Source: Salipaludibacillus neizhouensis (lineage in GTDB: Bacteria > Bacillota > Bacilli > Bacillales > Salisediminibacteriaceae). From it: a DNA stretch of 64,000 nucleotides. A program made the position numbers and the translations under genes. Position 1 is the first letter of the stretch. Every line of letters starts with the position of its first letter. Below the pieces are notes generated by a model. That model made no database searches and had not been told where the DNA came from. It saw nothing but the letters and a program-made list of their open reading frames with translations. The stretch covers positions 2,464,930 to 2,528,929 of the forward strand of contig NZ_KZ614146.1 of the NCBI RefSeq assembly GCF_002886185.1. The letters are read 5' to 3'. Shown piece after piece: positions 19,072 through 26,668 of the stretch.

Positions 19072-19164
19072 TGGAGGAGGAAGAGGGATTCGAACCCCCG
19101 CGGGATTTGACTCCCCTGTCGGTTTTCAAGACCGATCCCTTCAGCCAAACTTGGGTATTCCTCC
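19072..19164 (-). tRNA. tRNA-Ser (UGA)
   Basis: 93 nt with a long variable arm; anticodon loop CTTGAAA gives UGA. Acceptor stem GGAGGAA / TTCCTCC, T-loop GGTTCGAATCC, CCA encoded. The discriminator base reads U. Confidence 0.96.
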
Positions 19165-19174
19165 TAGAAAAATA

Positions 19175-19251
19175 TGGTGGACCCTGTAGGACTCGAACCT
19201 ACGACCGGACGGTTATGAGCCGTCTGCTCTAACCAACTGAGCTAAGGGTCC
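19175..19251 (-). tRNA. tRNA-Ile2 (CAU, lysidine-modified)
   Basis: 77 nt, acceptor GGACCCT / AGGGTCC, CCA encoded. Anticodon loop CTCATAA gives CAU. The loop and acceptor match tRNA-Ile2 (compare E. coli ileX) rather than elongator Met, so TilS would convert it to read AUA. Confidence 0.88.
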
Positions 19252-19275
19252 AAACTGGATAAGTCTATAAAATCA

Positions 19276-19352
19276 TGGTAGCGGCGGAGGGGATCGAACC
19301 CCCGACCTCACGGGTATGAACCGTACGCTCTAGCCAGCTGAGCTACACCGCC
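19276..19352 (-). tRNA. tRNA-Met (CAU, elongator)
   Basis: 77 nt, acceptor GGCGGTG / CGCCGCT, CCA encoded, anticodon loop TTCATAC gives CAU. Lacks the initiator-type GGG/CCC anticodon-stem pairs, so elongator. Confidence 0.93.
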
Positions 19353-19450
19353 TTGCTGTCCATCGCTCTTTTAAAGACAATGATTATCTTAGCACGGGAA
19401 TCAAATACAAGTCAACACTTTTTTAAATCTTTCTCACAAAAGTTGAAGAC

Positions 19451-19480
19451 AGCAGGAAGAAATGACCCCTTCCCGCTGCT
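19451..19480 (-). terminator. terminator of the Na/Pi cotransporter gene
   Basis: Minus-strand stem AGCAGcGGGAAG / CTTCCTGCT followed by TCTTCAACTTTTG; one bulge, weak tail. Confidence 0.6.
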
Positions 19481-19500
19481 AACAATCCCCATAATTAACT

Positions 19501-21123
19501 TTATTCTTCTTCCAAAATAGCTTCAGCAATATTCACTGAATGATCGCCTACCCGCTCTAAATTACTAATCATATCTACAAACACGATTCCTGCAGAACCT
19601 TGACAACTACCATCATTTAACCGCAAAATATGTTTTTTGCGAAGCTGTCTTTCCATTTTGTCAATTTGTTCCTCTTTTAATATAACAGATCTGGCAGCAT
19701 CAACATCTTCATTTTCTAATGCTTTTATTGCCTCATCTAACGTATCAATCGTCAAACTGAACATTTCACGTAAATCTTCTTTTGCTAATTCTGACATTTT
19801 CACTTTATTTGCAACTTGGAACTCAGCTAATTCAACAATATTCTCCATATGGTCCCCGACTCTTTCTATATCACGGACCGTATCCATAAGCATAGAGTGT
19901 AAACGAGAATCATTAGCTGTTAAAGAGTTTGTTGAAATTTTAACTAAATAATCCGTAATTTTCCGATCCAAGTTATTAATTGCATCTTCAAATTGATAAG
20001 AAAGCTCTGCGTGGCGCTTAATTTTTGTTTCAACAAATTGAGAAGCTTCGGTTAAGCCTTGCCTAGATAACTCCGCCATTCTCAACGTTTCTTTCTTCGC
20101 TTGACCAAGAGCAATAGATGATGATTGCGAAATCAACACAGGATCGAGATGCTGCGCTTTGTACTCAATCACTGTTTCATCTCCTGGTATAAGTTTTGTA
20201 ACTATAAGAGCCAATACTCCAATAAATGGTAGTTGGATTAATACGTTAGAAAAGTTAAAAATACCGTGAGCCACAGCAATGGTCATTTCTGGATTCAATA
20301 CTAAAGAATCTTGTAAAAAAGAAATCATTGCAATATATGGACGTATAATAATTAAAACTAAAATCGTTCCAATAACATTGAAAATAACATGAGTTAGTGC
20401 TGCTCGTTTCGCTGCAATGGATGCCCCAATCGCAGCAAGTACTGCTGTAATTGTTGTACCTATATTGTCACCAAACAAGACTGGCAATGCAGCACTCAAG
20501 TCCATAGCACCTTGAGCAAAAAGTTGCTGTAATAAACCGATCGCCGCTGATGAACTTTGAACAGCTACTGTGAAAATGGTTCCTATTAACACACCTAATA
20601 ATGGATTTTGACTCATACTAACCGTTAAATCCGTGAAAGCTTCCATCTCTCTTAACGGTTTCATACCATCGCCCATTAATTCTAATCCATAGAACAATGC
20701 GCCAAATCCGAAAAATACTTGCCCGTAATTATTTGCTTTTTTATTTTTCAGGAAAAAAATCAGAAAAGTTCCTACTGCAATTACGGGTAGTGCATAATCG
20801 GAAACTTTAAGTCCGATTATAAATGCTGTAACAGTTGTTCCGATATTTGCACCCATTATTACACCAATTGACTGGCGAAGAGTCATAAAACCAGCATTTA
20901 CAAGTCCAATCGCAAGAACTGTGGTTCCTGTACTGGTTTGTAAAAGTATTGTTACTACAATCCCCGCAATAACACCCATTACAGGATTACTGGTAAACTT
21001 GTCTAATACATCTCTGAGTTTGTCACCCGCAACCTTTTGCAGTCCATCTCCCATGTATTTGATTCCAAATAGAAAAATACCCAATCCACCGAAAAACATA
21101 AACAACAAATCTCTTAGTTCCAA
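19501..21123 (-). CDS. Na/Pi cotransporter family protein with C-terminal PhoU-like domain
   Basis: Sodium-coupled phosphate transporter (NptA/YjbB type), inner membrane, 540 aa. The N-terminal two thirds contain the duplicated QTSTGTTVLAIGLV and QSSSAAIGLLQQL repeats of the Na/Pi-II family and GANIGTTVTA / GDNIGTTITA pairs. The last 200 residues form a PhoU-like helical bundle with RVGDHxxNI repeats. The proposed TTG start at 21123 follows AAGGGGATG; the earlier TTG at 21147 lacks a ribosome binding site. It ends in a terminator near the tRNA genes. Confidence 0.9.
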   Translation of the reverse strand: MELRDLLFMFFGGLGIFLFGIKYMGDGLQKVAGDKLRDVLDKFTSNPVMGVIAGIVVTILLQTSTGTTVLAIGLVNAGFMTLRQSIGVIMGANIGTTVTAFIIGLKVSDYALPVIAVGTFLIFFLKNKKANNYGQVFFGFGALFYGLELMGDGMKPLREMEAFTDLTVSMSQNPLLGVLIGTIFTVAVQSSSAAIGLLQQLFAQGAMDLSAALPVLFGDNIGTTITAVLAAIGASIAAKRAALTHVIFNVIGTILVLIIIRPYIAMISFLQDSLVLNPEMTIAVAHGIFNFSNVLIQLPFIGVLALIVTKLIPGDETVIEYKAQHLDPVLISQSSSIALGQAKKETLRMAELSRQGLTEASQFVETKIKRHAELSYQFEDAINNLDRKITDYLVKISTNSLTANDSRLHSMLMDTVRDIERVGDHMENIVELAEFQVANKVKMSELAKEDLREMFSLTIDTLDEAIKALENEDVDAARSVILKEEQIDKMERQLRKKHILRLNDGSCQGSAGIVFVDMISNLERVGDHSVNIAEAILEEE

Positions 21124-21356
21124 TACGTCATCCCCTTGATCTACCAAGTTTCGATTTAATTCGATCTGTTTCGCTAACCTTTACTATCGTAAACTCTAAT
21201 TATTAATAAAATATTAATGGATTGTAAAGATTATATTAAGTTTATAAATTGATTCAAAAAAACACAAGGAAAGTTTACTTGTCCATTATGTTATGTTCCT
21301 TTAGAATAAGAGTCATTAACCAAATAATTTACATAAATAACCCAAGGAGTGAACAA

Positions 21357-22166
21357 ATGAATATATTTAAACAATTTATTAGCAGTTTACATTCTCCAGA
21401 AACTATTGCAAAATTTCGCATGCAAAAAATTGGCAAAACAATTCTTTATGTATTTTTCCTCATGTTAATCACATCTATCCCTTTTTCCATTCAATTAGGT
21501 GCCAATGTTAACAATCTTTATACGTACGTAAGTACAAATGTGGAAGAGTCTATTCCTGATTTCTCCGTTGAGAATGGAATTCTTAAGTCTGATGTAGAGG
21601 AACCAATTATTACAGAAAACGATAATACGGTGATCATTTTTGATCCGACAGGAGAGCTCACACCATTAGATTTAAATGAGTATCAAACTGCTTTTGCTCT
21701 ATTAGATCGGGAAGCTGTATTGGTTATTGAAGGGAATCCCCAACCTGTAAGTTATCAGGACCTAGGTACAGACATATCAAAAGCAGAACTATCAGAACAC
21801 ATAGAAACTTTCGGAGGACTCTTACCGTTAATAATCGGTGTCATGATTGTAGGACTGTATTTATTTACAACAGCATTGAAATTTATCGGTATCTTTACTT
21901 TGTCTGTTATTACCCTTCTATTGAAACGAAAAACTGCTAATCAGCTAAACTTTAAACAAGGCTGGGTACTCTCCGCTTATGCGGTAACGTTACCAACTAT
22001 AATTTTCGCGGTCTTTGATGCTATTGGTTTAAATATTCCTTTTTCTTTTGCTATATACTGGGTCATCGCTATCGTTATGATTAACCTAGTTTTAAGAAAT
22101 ATACCTAAACCAAAACAAAAACCAATAAGTGATAAACCTTCAGATCCACAACAACCACAAATTTAG
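21357..22166 (+). CDS. DUF1189 family membrane protein
   Basis: 269 aa. DUF1189 features: N-terminal NIFKQFxxSLxSPETIAKFRMQKIGKTILYVFFLMLITSIP, an extracytoplasmic domain (about 60-160), then three or four membrane helices ending KFIGIFTLSVITLLLKRK / WVLSAYAVTLPTIIF. Role unknown; often found near maltose or envelope genes. AAGGAGTG precedes the ATG at 21357; the upstream ATG-less extension is ignored. Confidence 0.82.
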   Translation: MNIFKQFISSLHSPETIAKFRMQKIGKTILYVFFLMLITSIPFSIQLGANVNNLYTYVSTNVEESIPDFSVENGILKSDVEEPIITENDNTVIIFDPTGELTPLDLNEYQTAFALLDREAVLVIEGNPQPVSYQDLGTDISKAELSEHIETFGGLLPLIIGVMIVGLYLFTTALKFIGIFTLSVITLLLKRKTANQLNFKQGWVLSAYAVTLPTIIFAVFDAIGLNIPFSFAIYWVIAIVMINLVLRNIPKPKQKPISDKPSDPQQPQI

Positions 22167-22197
22167 TTCTCAGCTAAATTAAAGCCACTAAAAACAA

Positions 22198-22236
22198 AAT
22201 TTGAGCGAATCCTCTAAAGGGCTCGCTCAAATTTTT
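22198..22236 (+). terminator. terminator after the DUF1189 gene
   Basis: 12-bp stem aaatttgagcga / tcgctcaaattt with a 13-base loop, then tttaat. Confidence 0.85.
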
Positions 22237-22404
22237 AATATCATTCTACAATAAACCCATTCGCACGAACTGAACTAGATTTGTTCATGCTTTTAAGGAT
22301 GTCTAAAAAGTATAATAGACTCCCGTAATAAATCTTCCTATAATATTAATTCTTAATTAATGTAATTTAGAGGTTTTTCATTAAAAAATGTGATATATTA
22401 ATAT

Positions 22405-22426
22405 TATATAACGAACAGTAAAGTTC
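22405..22426 (+). promoter_or_regulatory. candidate operator upstream of sinR
   Basis: Contains TATATAACGAACAGT, repeated exactly upstream of the second SinR-like gene, and the palindrome GAACAGTAAAGTTC (22413-22426), whose right half GTTCTT fits the SinR box consensus GTTCTYT. Proposed as an autoregulatory site; no experimental support. Confidence 0.45.
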
Positions 22427-22438
22427 TTGATATAAACC

Positions 22439-22460
22439 AACACCAAGGCTAGCTGGTGTT
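22439..22460 (+). other. hairpin in the sinR 5' leader
   Basis: aacacca / tggtgtt stem with an 8-base loop, 24 bases before the sinR start; too short for a terminator and without T-run. Confidence 0.4.
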
Positions 22461-22483
22461 TAAGACTTTTAAGGGGGCCTCAA

Positions 22484-22819
22484 ATGATAGGAGAGCGTGT
22501 TAAAAAATACCGGAAAGAAGCCGGATTATCTATGACTGAATTAGCTGATAGAGCAAGTGTTGCAAAGTCATATTTAAGTGCATTAGAAAGAAATATACAA
22601 ACAAATCCATCTATTCAGTTTCTAGAAAAAATAGCTACCGTCTTACATATTGATATGAATGTGTTATTGAAAGATGAATCAGATTTAGACAATATACATA
22701 CCAGTAATCTTGATAATGAATGGCAAGCTTTAGTTAGAGAAGCGATGGATTCAGGTGTGTCAAAAGACGAGTTTAAAGAGTTTCTTGAATTTAACAAATG
22801 GAAAATAAATAAAAAATAA
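22484..22819 (+). CDS. sinR: biofilm master regulator SinR
   Basis: DNA-binding repressor of matrix and biofilm genes in B. subtilis. 111 aa: N-terminal XRE-type HTH (MIGERVKKYRKEAG...SYLSALERNIQTNPSIQFLEK) and a C-terminal SinI-binding helical hook (LDNEWQALVREAMDSGVSKDEF). Both halves align with B. subtilis SinR along the full length. AAGGGGG precedes the ATG. Unlike B. subtilis, no sinI sits immediately upstream; the SinI homologue lies 0.6 kb downstream on the opposite strand. Confidence 0.93.
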   Translation: MIGERVKKYRKEAGLSMTELADRASVAKSYLSALERNIQTNPSIQFLEKIATVLHIDMNVLLKDESDLDNIHTSNLDNEWQALVREAMDSGVSKDEFKEFLEFNKWKINKK

Positions 22820-22821
22820 TG

Positions 22822-22848
22822 AAAGTCCTTCGCGGAGCTTTTTATTTT
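22822..22848 (+). terminator. sinR terminator
   Basis: Imperfect stem AAG(U)CC / GGAGCUU with a UUCG loop, followed by TTTTTATTTT. Confidence 0.6.
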
Positions 22849-22940
22849 GCCCTTAAGTAAATTACTAAAATGACGTTATTTATAAAGTTATATAATGTAC
22901 ATTATACAGAATGTAAAATAAAATATAAAATCTCATAATT

Positions 22941-22967
22941 CGTTATAATTACTATATAACGAACAGT
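22941..22967 (+). promoter_or_regulatory. inverted repeat and shared operator-like motif upstream of second SinR-like gene
   Basis: CGTTATA and TATAACG form a perfect inverted repeat spaced by 7 bases; the right half continues into TATATAACGAACAGT, identical to the element upstream of sinR. Confidence 0.45.
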
Positions 22968-23079
22968 TATCGTCTTTTATATAGTCCATCTCACATTTAC
23001 TTCCTTTTTCATTTTTCCTATATTTAGGTTTGTGCGTTATAATGAACTAAGTGCAATATACATTCAAGGAGGAATGAAA

Positions 23080-23316
23080 GTGATTAGTGAAATGATCAAG
23101 CGACGCCGTAAAGAAAAAGGGTATACGTTATCAGAATTATCTAGAAAGACTGGAGTATCTAAATCTTATTTAAGCTATTTAGAACGTAATATGAAGAAAA
23201 ACCCTTCAATTGATGTAGTAAAGCGTATATTCTTAACGTTAGATTTACCTCTTAGTCCTTTATTGCATCACGAGAGAATTGTGGAAGATTTACCAAAACA
23301 ACAGCAACAATCATAA
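23080..23316 (+). CDS. short SinR-like HTH repressor (HTH domain only)
   Basis: 78 aa, XRE-family helix-turn-helix closest to SinR/SlrR (MIKRRRKEKGYTLSELSRKTGVSKSYLSYLERNMKKNPS). The SinI-interacting C-terminal helices of SinR are missing; the protein ends in HERIVEDLPKQQQQS. It may bind the same operators as SinR but escape SinI, or act by dimerising through the HTH alone; this is inference. AAGGAGG lies 7 bases before the GTG at 23080; upstream ATGs overlap the ribosome binding site. Confidence 0.8.
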   Translation: MISEMIKRRRKEKGYTLSELSRKTGVSKSYLSYLERNMKKNPSIDVVKRIFLTLDLPLSPLLHHERIVEDLPKQQQQS

Positions 23317-23354
23317 AAAACACATGATTATAACCTTAAACCCATCAAATTTCT

Positions 23355-23383
23355 GTAGCACCAGGTATTTCCAAAGGTGCTAC
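23355..23383. terminator. stem-loop between the HTH gene and sinI
   Basis: Perfect 8-bp stem gtagcacc / ggtgctac with a 13-base loop, placed between two convergent genes; T-tail is weak on both strands. Confidence 0.5.
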
Positions 23384-23422
23384 GGACTTATTCTATACAA
23401 TAAAACAGATATTATGCAGAAC

Positions 23423-23572
23423 TTAAATTTTGTCCTGACGCAATTCACTATTTTTGGTTATCGTTATTAATAAAAACTCCCTTACCTCTTCTGTTTTCAA
23501 ACCTAAATTTTTTGCTTGTAGTATTAGATCTGTCCATTCTTCATCTAGCTGATACCGGTATTGTTTTTCCAT
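23423..23572 (-). CDS. sinI: SinI-like antirepressor
   Basis: 49-aa protein, missed by a 60-codon ORF limit. Residues 9-36 (LDEEWTDLILQAKNLGLKTE...EVREFLL) align with the B. subtilis SinI core (LDQEWVELMVEAKEANISPEE...IRKYLLLNK) and with the C-terminal hook of SinR in this window. SinI sequesters SinR by forming a heterodimer through this region, relieving repression of matrix genes. AGGAGGAG lies 12 bases before the ATG, longer than usual. Transcribed opposite to sinR and preceded by a c-di-GMP riboswitch. Confidence 0.85.
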   Translation of the reverse strand: MEKQYRYQLDEEWTDLILQAKNLGLKTEEVREFLLITITKNSELRQDKI

Positions 23573-23579
23573 CCTAATA

Positions 23580-23609
23580 GTTAACTCCTCCTAACGGGAC
23601 TTTTTAACC
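23580..23609 (-). promoter_or_regulatory. likely expression platform of the sinI riboswitch (SD sequestration)
   Basis: GTTAA (23608-23604) can pair with TTAAC (23584-23580), holding the sinI Shine-Dalgarno AGGAGGAG (23592-23585) in or next to the stem. No intrinsic terminator lies between aptamer and sinI, so control is probably translational. ON or OFF response cannot be read from sequence. Confidence 0.5.
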
Positions 23610-23611
23610 GA

Positions 23612-23701
23612 CTAGACAGTTCAGCAATCATAGGAAATGCCAATACCCCTTAGACCCGAAACTTTGCGTCTCTATTTTTCAATAGATTTGCCATTTACTA
23701 G
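23612..23701 (-). promoter_or_regulatory. cyclic-di-GMP-I (GEMM-I) riboswitch aptamer upstream of sinI
   Basis: Minus strand, 5' to 3': GGCAAA (23692-23687), a perfect P2 helix CTATT-GAAA-AATAG with the GAAA tetraloop, GACGCAAAG (23670-23662), CGGGTCTAAGG (to 23648), a variable P3 loop, then CTATGATTGCTGAACTG. The ends pair through CTAG / CTAG. This is the order and spacing of the class I c-di-GMP aptamer, for example V. cholerae Vc2 (GGGCAAACC...GAAA...GGGACGCAAAG...GGCCUAA). It ends about 40 bases before the sinI start. Confidence 0.88.
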
Positions 23702-23975
23702 AATATGTATTTATTCATTTAAATTTGCAAAACCACAACTAATCACACCCTATATTTTGTAATATATAGCGAAGAGTATCTAAAGTATAGACTATATAAT
23801 TAGAAAATTTTAGGGGAATTTGTCATGTGCTTCAAAACACATCTTTTTACTCACTTTTTTTCATATTACTGAGAAAGAATCTAATTATAAGTTACTCTTT
23901 CAAAGATTTGCTTATGTGAATTTCTTTAGAATTTACTATAAATTGATATCCAAATTACGAAAACCAAGTAAATTA

Positions 23976-24005
23976 AAACGCTTGGATATAATTTATCCAA
24001 GCGTT
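23976..24005 (-). terminator. nfeD terminator
   Basis: Perfect 13-bp stem aaacgcttggata / tatccaagcgttt, minus-strand T-rich tail. The 23702-23975 stretch to its left holds no supported gene. Confidence 0.85.
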
Positions 24006-24058
24006 TCAATAGTATTGGCATTTAATAAGAAATTTTCTGTGCTGATTTCCTAGTTACT

Positions 24059-24694
24059 TTACTTATTCTCTGGCGCTATTAAAATTCTCGTCCCATCAAC
24101 AGAAATTATCTTCACACTTACCTCTTCATTAATCCAAAGATTATCCGAAGTGGCGCTGAATAACTTACCGTCAATCTCCACAGTCCCTGTTGGTCGAAAA
24201 GGCGTTTTGGTTACTCCCATTTTTCCAATTAACTCATAATAATCCTCGTTCATTGAATTGTATCCATTTTCACTAGATAATTTGTCTTTTAACGTCATCT
24301 TTTCCCACATTTTTCTTGGTCGGAACATCTTAGTAAATAAATATGAACTAGGTGCTGCTATAATCAATGCCAATCCAACCAAAACACCATATACCAAATC
24401 CGGTGCCGGGAGAGCCAATCCTAATACCATTAGAAGTATTCCTATAAAAGCTATCGTACCATCTCCGGTCACCTTACCATCAAAAATAACAAGACATAAT
24501 CCTATCAGGTAAAGTATGACAACCCAAAATCCCTCATCTATTGAGGTTAGGTGGTAGGAGAAATACATTGTCATAATTGCAATACCTAACAACCCGAATA
24601 ATCCTTTTGTCCTCACCATTATTTCGCCGAATATTAGCAACGTCGCTAGGAAAATAACTAAGAACCCGATGGAAGCTTGGTCTAAAAATTCCAT
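24059..24694 (-). CDS. NfeD family membrane protein
   Basis: 212 aa, three or four membrane helices followed by a C-terminal OB-fold beta-barrel (GKMGVTKTPFRPTGTVEIDGKLFSATSD...). NfeD proteins in Bacillus (YuaF, YqeZ) work with flotillin-like proteins in membrane lipid domains; no flotillin gene is adjacent here. AGGAGG precedes ATG 24694 by 7 bases. Stand-alone gene with its own terminator. Confidence 0.85.
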   Translation of the reverse strand: MEFLDQASIGFLVIFLATLLIFGEIMVRTKGLFGLLGIAIMTMYFSYHLTSIDEGFWVVILYLIGLCLVIFDGKVTGDGTIAFIGILLMVLGLALPAPDLVYGVLVGLALIIAAPSSYLFTKMFRPRKMWEKMTLKDKLSSENGYNSMNEDYYELIGKMGVTKTPFRPTGTVEIDGKLFSATSDNLWINEEVSVKIISVDGTRILIAPENK

Positions 24695-24938
24695 ATGGTT
24701 TCCTCCTCTCAATCTAAATCCTAATGTCTATATTGTATCAAATGTTTTCCTTATATGTGTAAATACGAATCTAAAACTAAAAAGTTTCATTAGTTTCAAA
24801 GTAAAAGAACTAAAAAATAAACAGAAGCCTGAAGCATTATCCGGGGAAGATAGCCCCTAGAGCGGATTTGGGCCTCTCTGTTCGACGAAAAAATAAACTC
24901 TAAAACCCCAGTAATACTATAGATTTCAGTGTTAAAAA

Positions 24939-24970
24939 GGGCACTTCAAAGTATAAACTTTTGAAGTGCC
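24939..24970 (-). terminator. ypuA terminator
   Basis: Minus-strand stem GGCACTTCAAA / TTTGAAGTGCC followed by CTTTTTAAC, 10 bases past the ypuA stop. Confidence 0.85.
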
Positions 24971-24979
24971 TTTGATTAA

Positions 24980-25891
24980 CTAAGCTGTTTTCTTTGTTTC
25001 TGGAATATAGAAAGCTTCAGAGCTAAACCAACCTCTAATAATATCAATTAAACTGCTGAAAAACTCTAAAATAGAGTCAATGAAACCTTGCCCTTCTTCA
25101 CTGCTTAAAAAATCTCCAATATTTTCACGAATATGGCTAATCTGGTCCTGAACTTGGTCCCAGTCTATATTTAAATCTTTCATTCGATCAAACAAAGAGA
25201 CAAGGCCATTAAGTTCTTCTTCAGTTAGTGTCATTCCCAGCTCATCCGCTAATCGCTGAATAAGAGCTCTTAAATCTTCTTCCGTTTCAATATTTTCTTC
25301 CGCTAATGCTTCCTTTATTCTGGCCATTAGTTCTGTTGCGTCTTCAACACCATATTCTTCGCCTAATTCGGCAGTTTTAACTAACTCTTCATTTGCTACT
25401 TCTTTTTGTTCCTCCGGTATAACCTCGTCTATTGATGCTTCATAAGCTTTAATAAGACCAGTTAAAGCTCCTGTACCAGAGACATCAAAAGGAGCCGAAA
25501 CATAAATTTGAGCATCTTTAACACCTGCAGTAATTAAAGCATTTGCATACATTCCTTCAGAAACCCAATTAATACGATTCGTTTCTACATCAATGCCTTC
25601 TCCTGCTTCTAACATAGTAATCTTAGAAGATGAAAGGGCATTACTCCCTATAATGGAAGCACTAATATGTTCCCCTAAATATTTGTGTTCCTCTTCATTA
25701 CTAACTGAGATCATCATGGCTGTTTCTTCGTCTACATTCATTTCATCTAGTAAAGAGGATCGTTGTTGAGGATTCAGATCCTCTCCTAATGTAACTATTT
25801 CATCTCCTGGTGCAGCATCAGCAAAGCTCACCGAGACAAAAAGTATCCAAATAGCAAATGTTGATATCATCACTCTATATATTTTATCCAT
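24980..25891 (-). CDS. ypuA: exported DUF1002 protein (YpuA)
   Basis: 303 aa secreted or surface protein. N-terminal signal peptide (about 1-27, ending FADAAPG). DUF1002 signature: the LGEDLNPQQRSSLLDEM start, KITMLEAGEGIDVETNRINWVSEGMYANALITAGV, and VSAPFDVSGTGALTGLIKAYE. The C-terminal half is acidic and helical. In B. subtilis ypuA is cell-wall-stress induced; role still unknown. Divergent from yqfZ, with about 320 bases between them lacking any further gene. Confidence 0.85.
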   Translation of the reverse strand: MDKIYRVMISTFAIWILFVSVSFADAAPGDEIVTLGEDLNPQQRSSLLDEMNVDEETAMMISVSNEEEHKYLGEHISASIIGSNALSSSKITMLEAGEGIDVETNRINWVSEGMYANALITAGVKDAQIYVSAPFDVSGTGALTGLIKAYEASIDEVIPEEQKEVANEELVKTAELGEEYGVEDATELMARIKEALAEENIETEEDLRALIQRLADELGMTLTEEELNGLVSLFDRMKDLNIDWDQVQDQISHIRENIGDFLSSEEGQGFIDSILEFFSSLIDIIRGWFSSEAFYIPETKKTA

Positions 25892-26209
25892 CGATCATTC
25901 CCCTTTTCTTTTGTAAATCATATCACAAATAATATAAACGCTTAATTTACTAGTAGCTAGAGACAAAAGTCTTAACATTTATAAATACTTTTCTCCTCCA
26001 TTCTTATTTGTACTCTCTTTAAGACGTTTGACAGTTACAAAAAGTTACATCCCGTTGAGTTTTTCCGAAAAATTCTAGCATGTCTATATTATCAACGATA
26101 TTTCGTCATAAGTTAACATAGGGCTTCATAGATTAGAATATAAGAACATTTTCTTGTATAAATGAATAAACACTCAAGGTAACAAAGGCAAATCAAAAGG
26201 AGGATTACC

Positions 26210-26572
26210 ATGCGTCCAATAATAACAATATTACTTATAATTATCATTGGTTTCTGTGTAAGGATTGATCTGACAACGGGTTCTATTCCTACTACCCTTC
26301 CGCAAACCAGTCCAGAGAACGATTCTGTTTCTAACGAAGAAGAATCAGTAGTACCACCTCCTGTTGCTATCCCGAATCAAGTGATAATTGTTGAACCCGG
26401 GCAAACCGTATATGGAATCGTGCAAGAACTTCATGAAGGGCAGCCTTTTGCTATCCCGATCCATGAAGTTTTAGAAGACTTTGAAACCTTAAATCCTGAA
26501 ATATCAGCTAATCAATTGATAGCAAACGAACAATATAAGTTTCCATTGTATAAAGATAATGTTACGAATTAA
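26210..26572 (+). CDS. yqfZ: YqfZ-like exported LysM-like protein
   Basis: 120 aa: a signal peptide or membrane anchor (1-20), a Pro/Ser linker, and a C-terminal LysM-like fold (IIVEPGQTVYGIVQELH...VLEDFETLNPEISANQLIANEQYKFPLY) that would bind peptidoglycan. yqfZ precedes ispG in B. subtilis, where it is forespore-expressed. AAGGAGG lies 8 bases before the ATG. Confidence 0.75.
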   Translation: MRPIITILLIIIIGFCVRIDLTTGSIPTTLPQTSPENDSVSNEEESVVPPPVAIPNQVIIVEPGQTVYGIVQELHEGQPFAIPIHEVLEDFETLNPEISANQLIANEQYKFPLYKDNVTN

Positions 26573-26668
26573 TCATACTTCTTGCCACGCTTCTCCTGCG
26601 TTGTTACAATGTAATACGATAGAACATATTTTATTGACCTAAACGCGCAAAAGGGGCGATGATGAATA

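Noticed and set aside
23702-23730. TTGCAA-N17-CATATT as promoter for the riboswitch-sinI transcript
   Set aside because: It would start transcription inside the aptamer's closing stem; the real promoter is probably further upstream and was not identified.
23820-24053. 77-codon plus-strand ORF starting with TTG
   Set aside because: Ribosome binding site too close to the start; runs through the nfeD terminator hairpin; no recognisable family.
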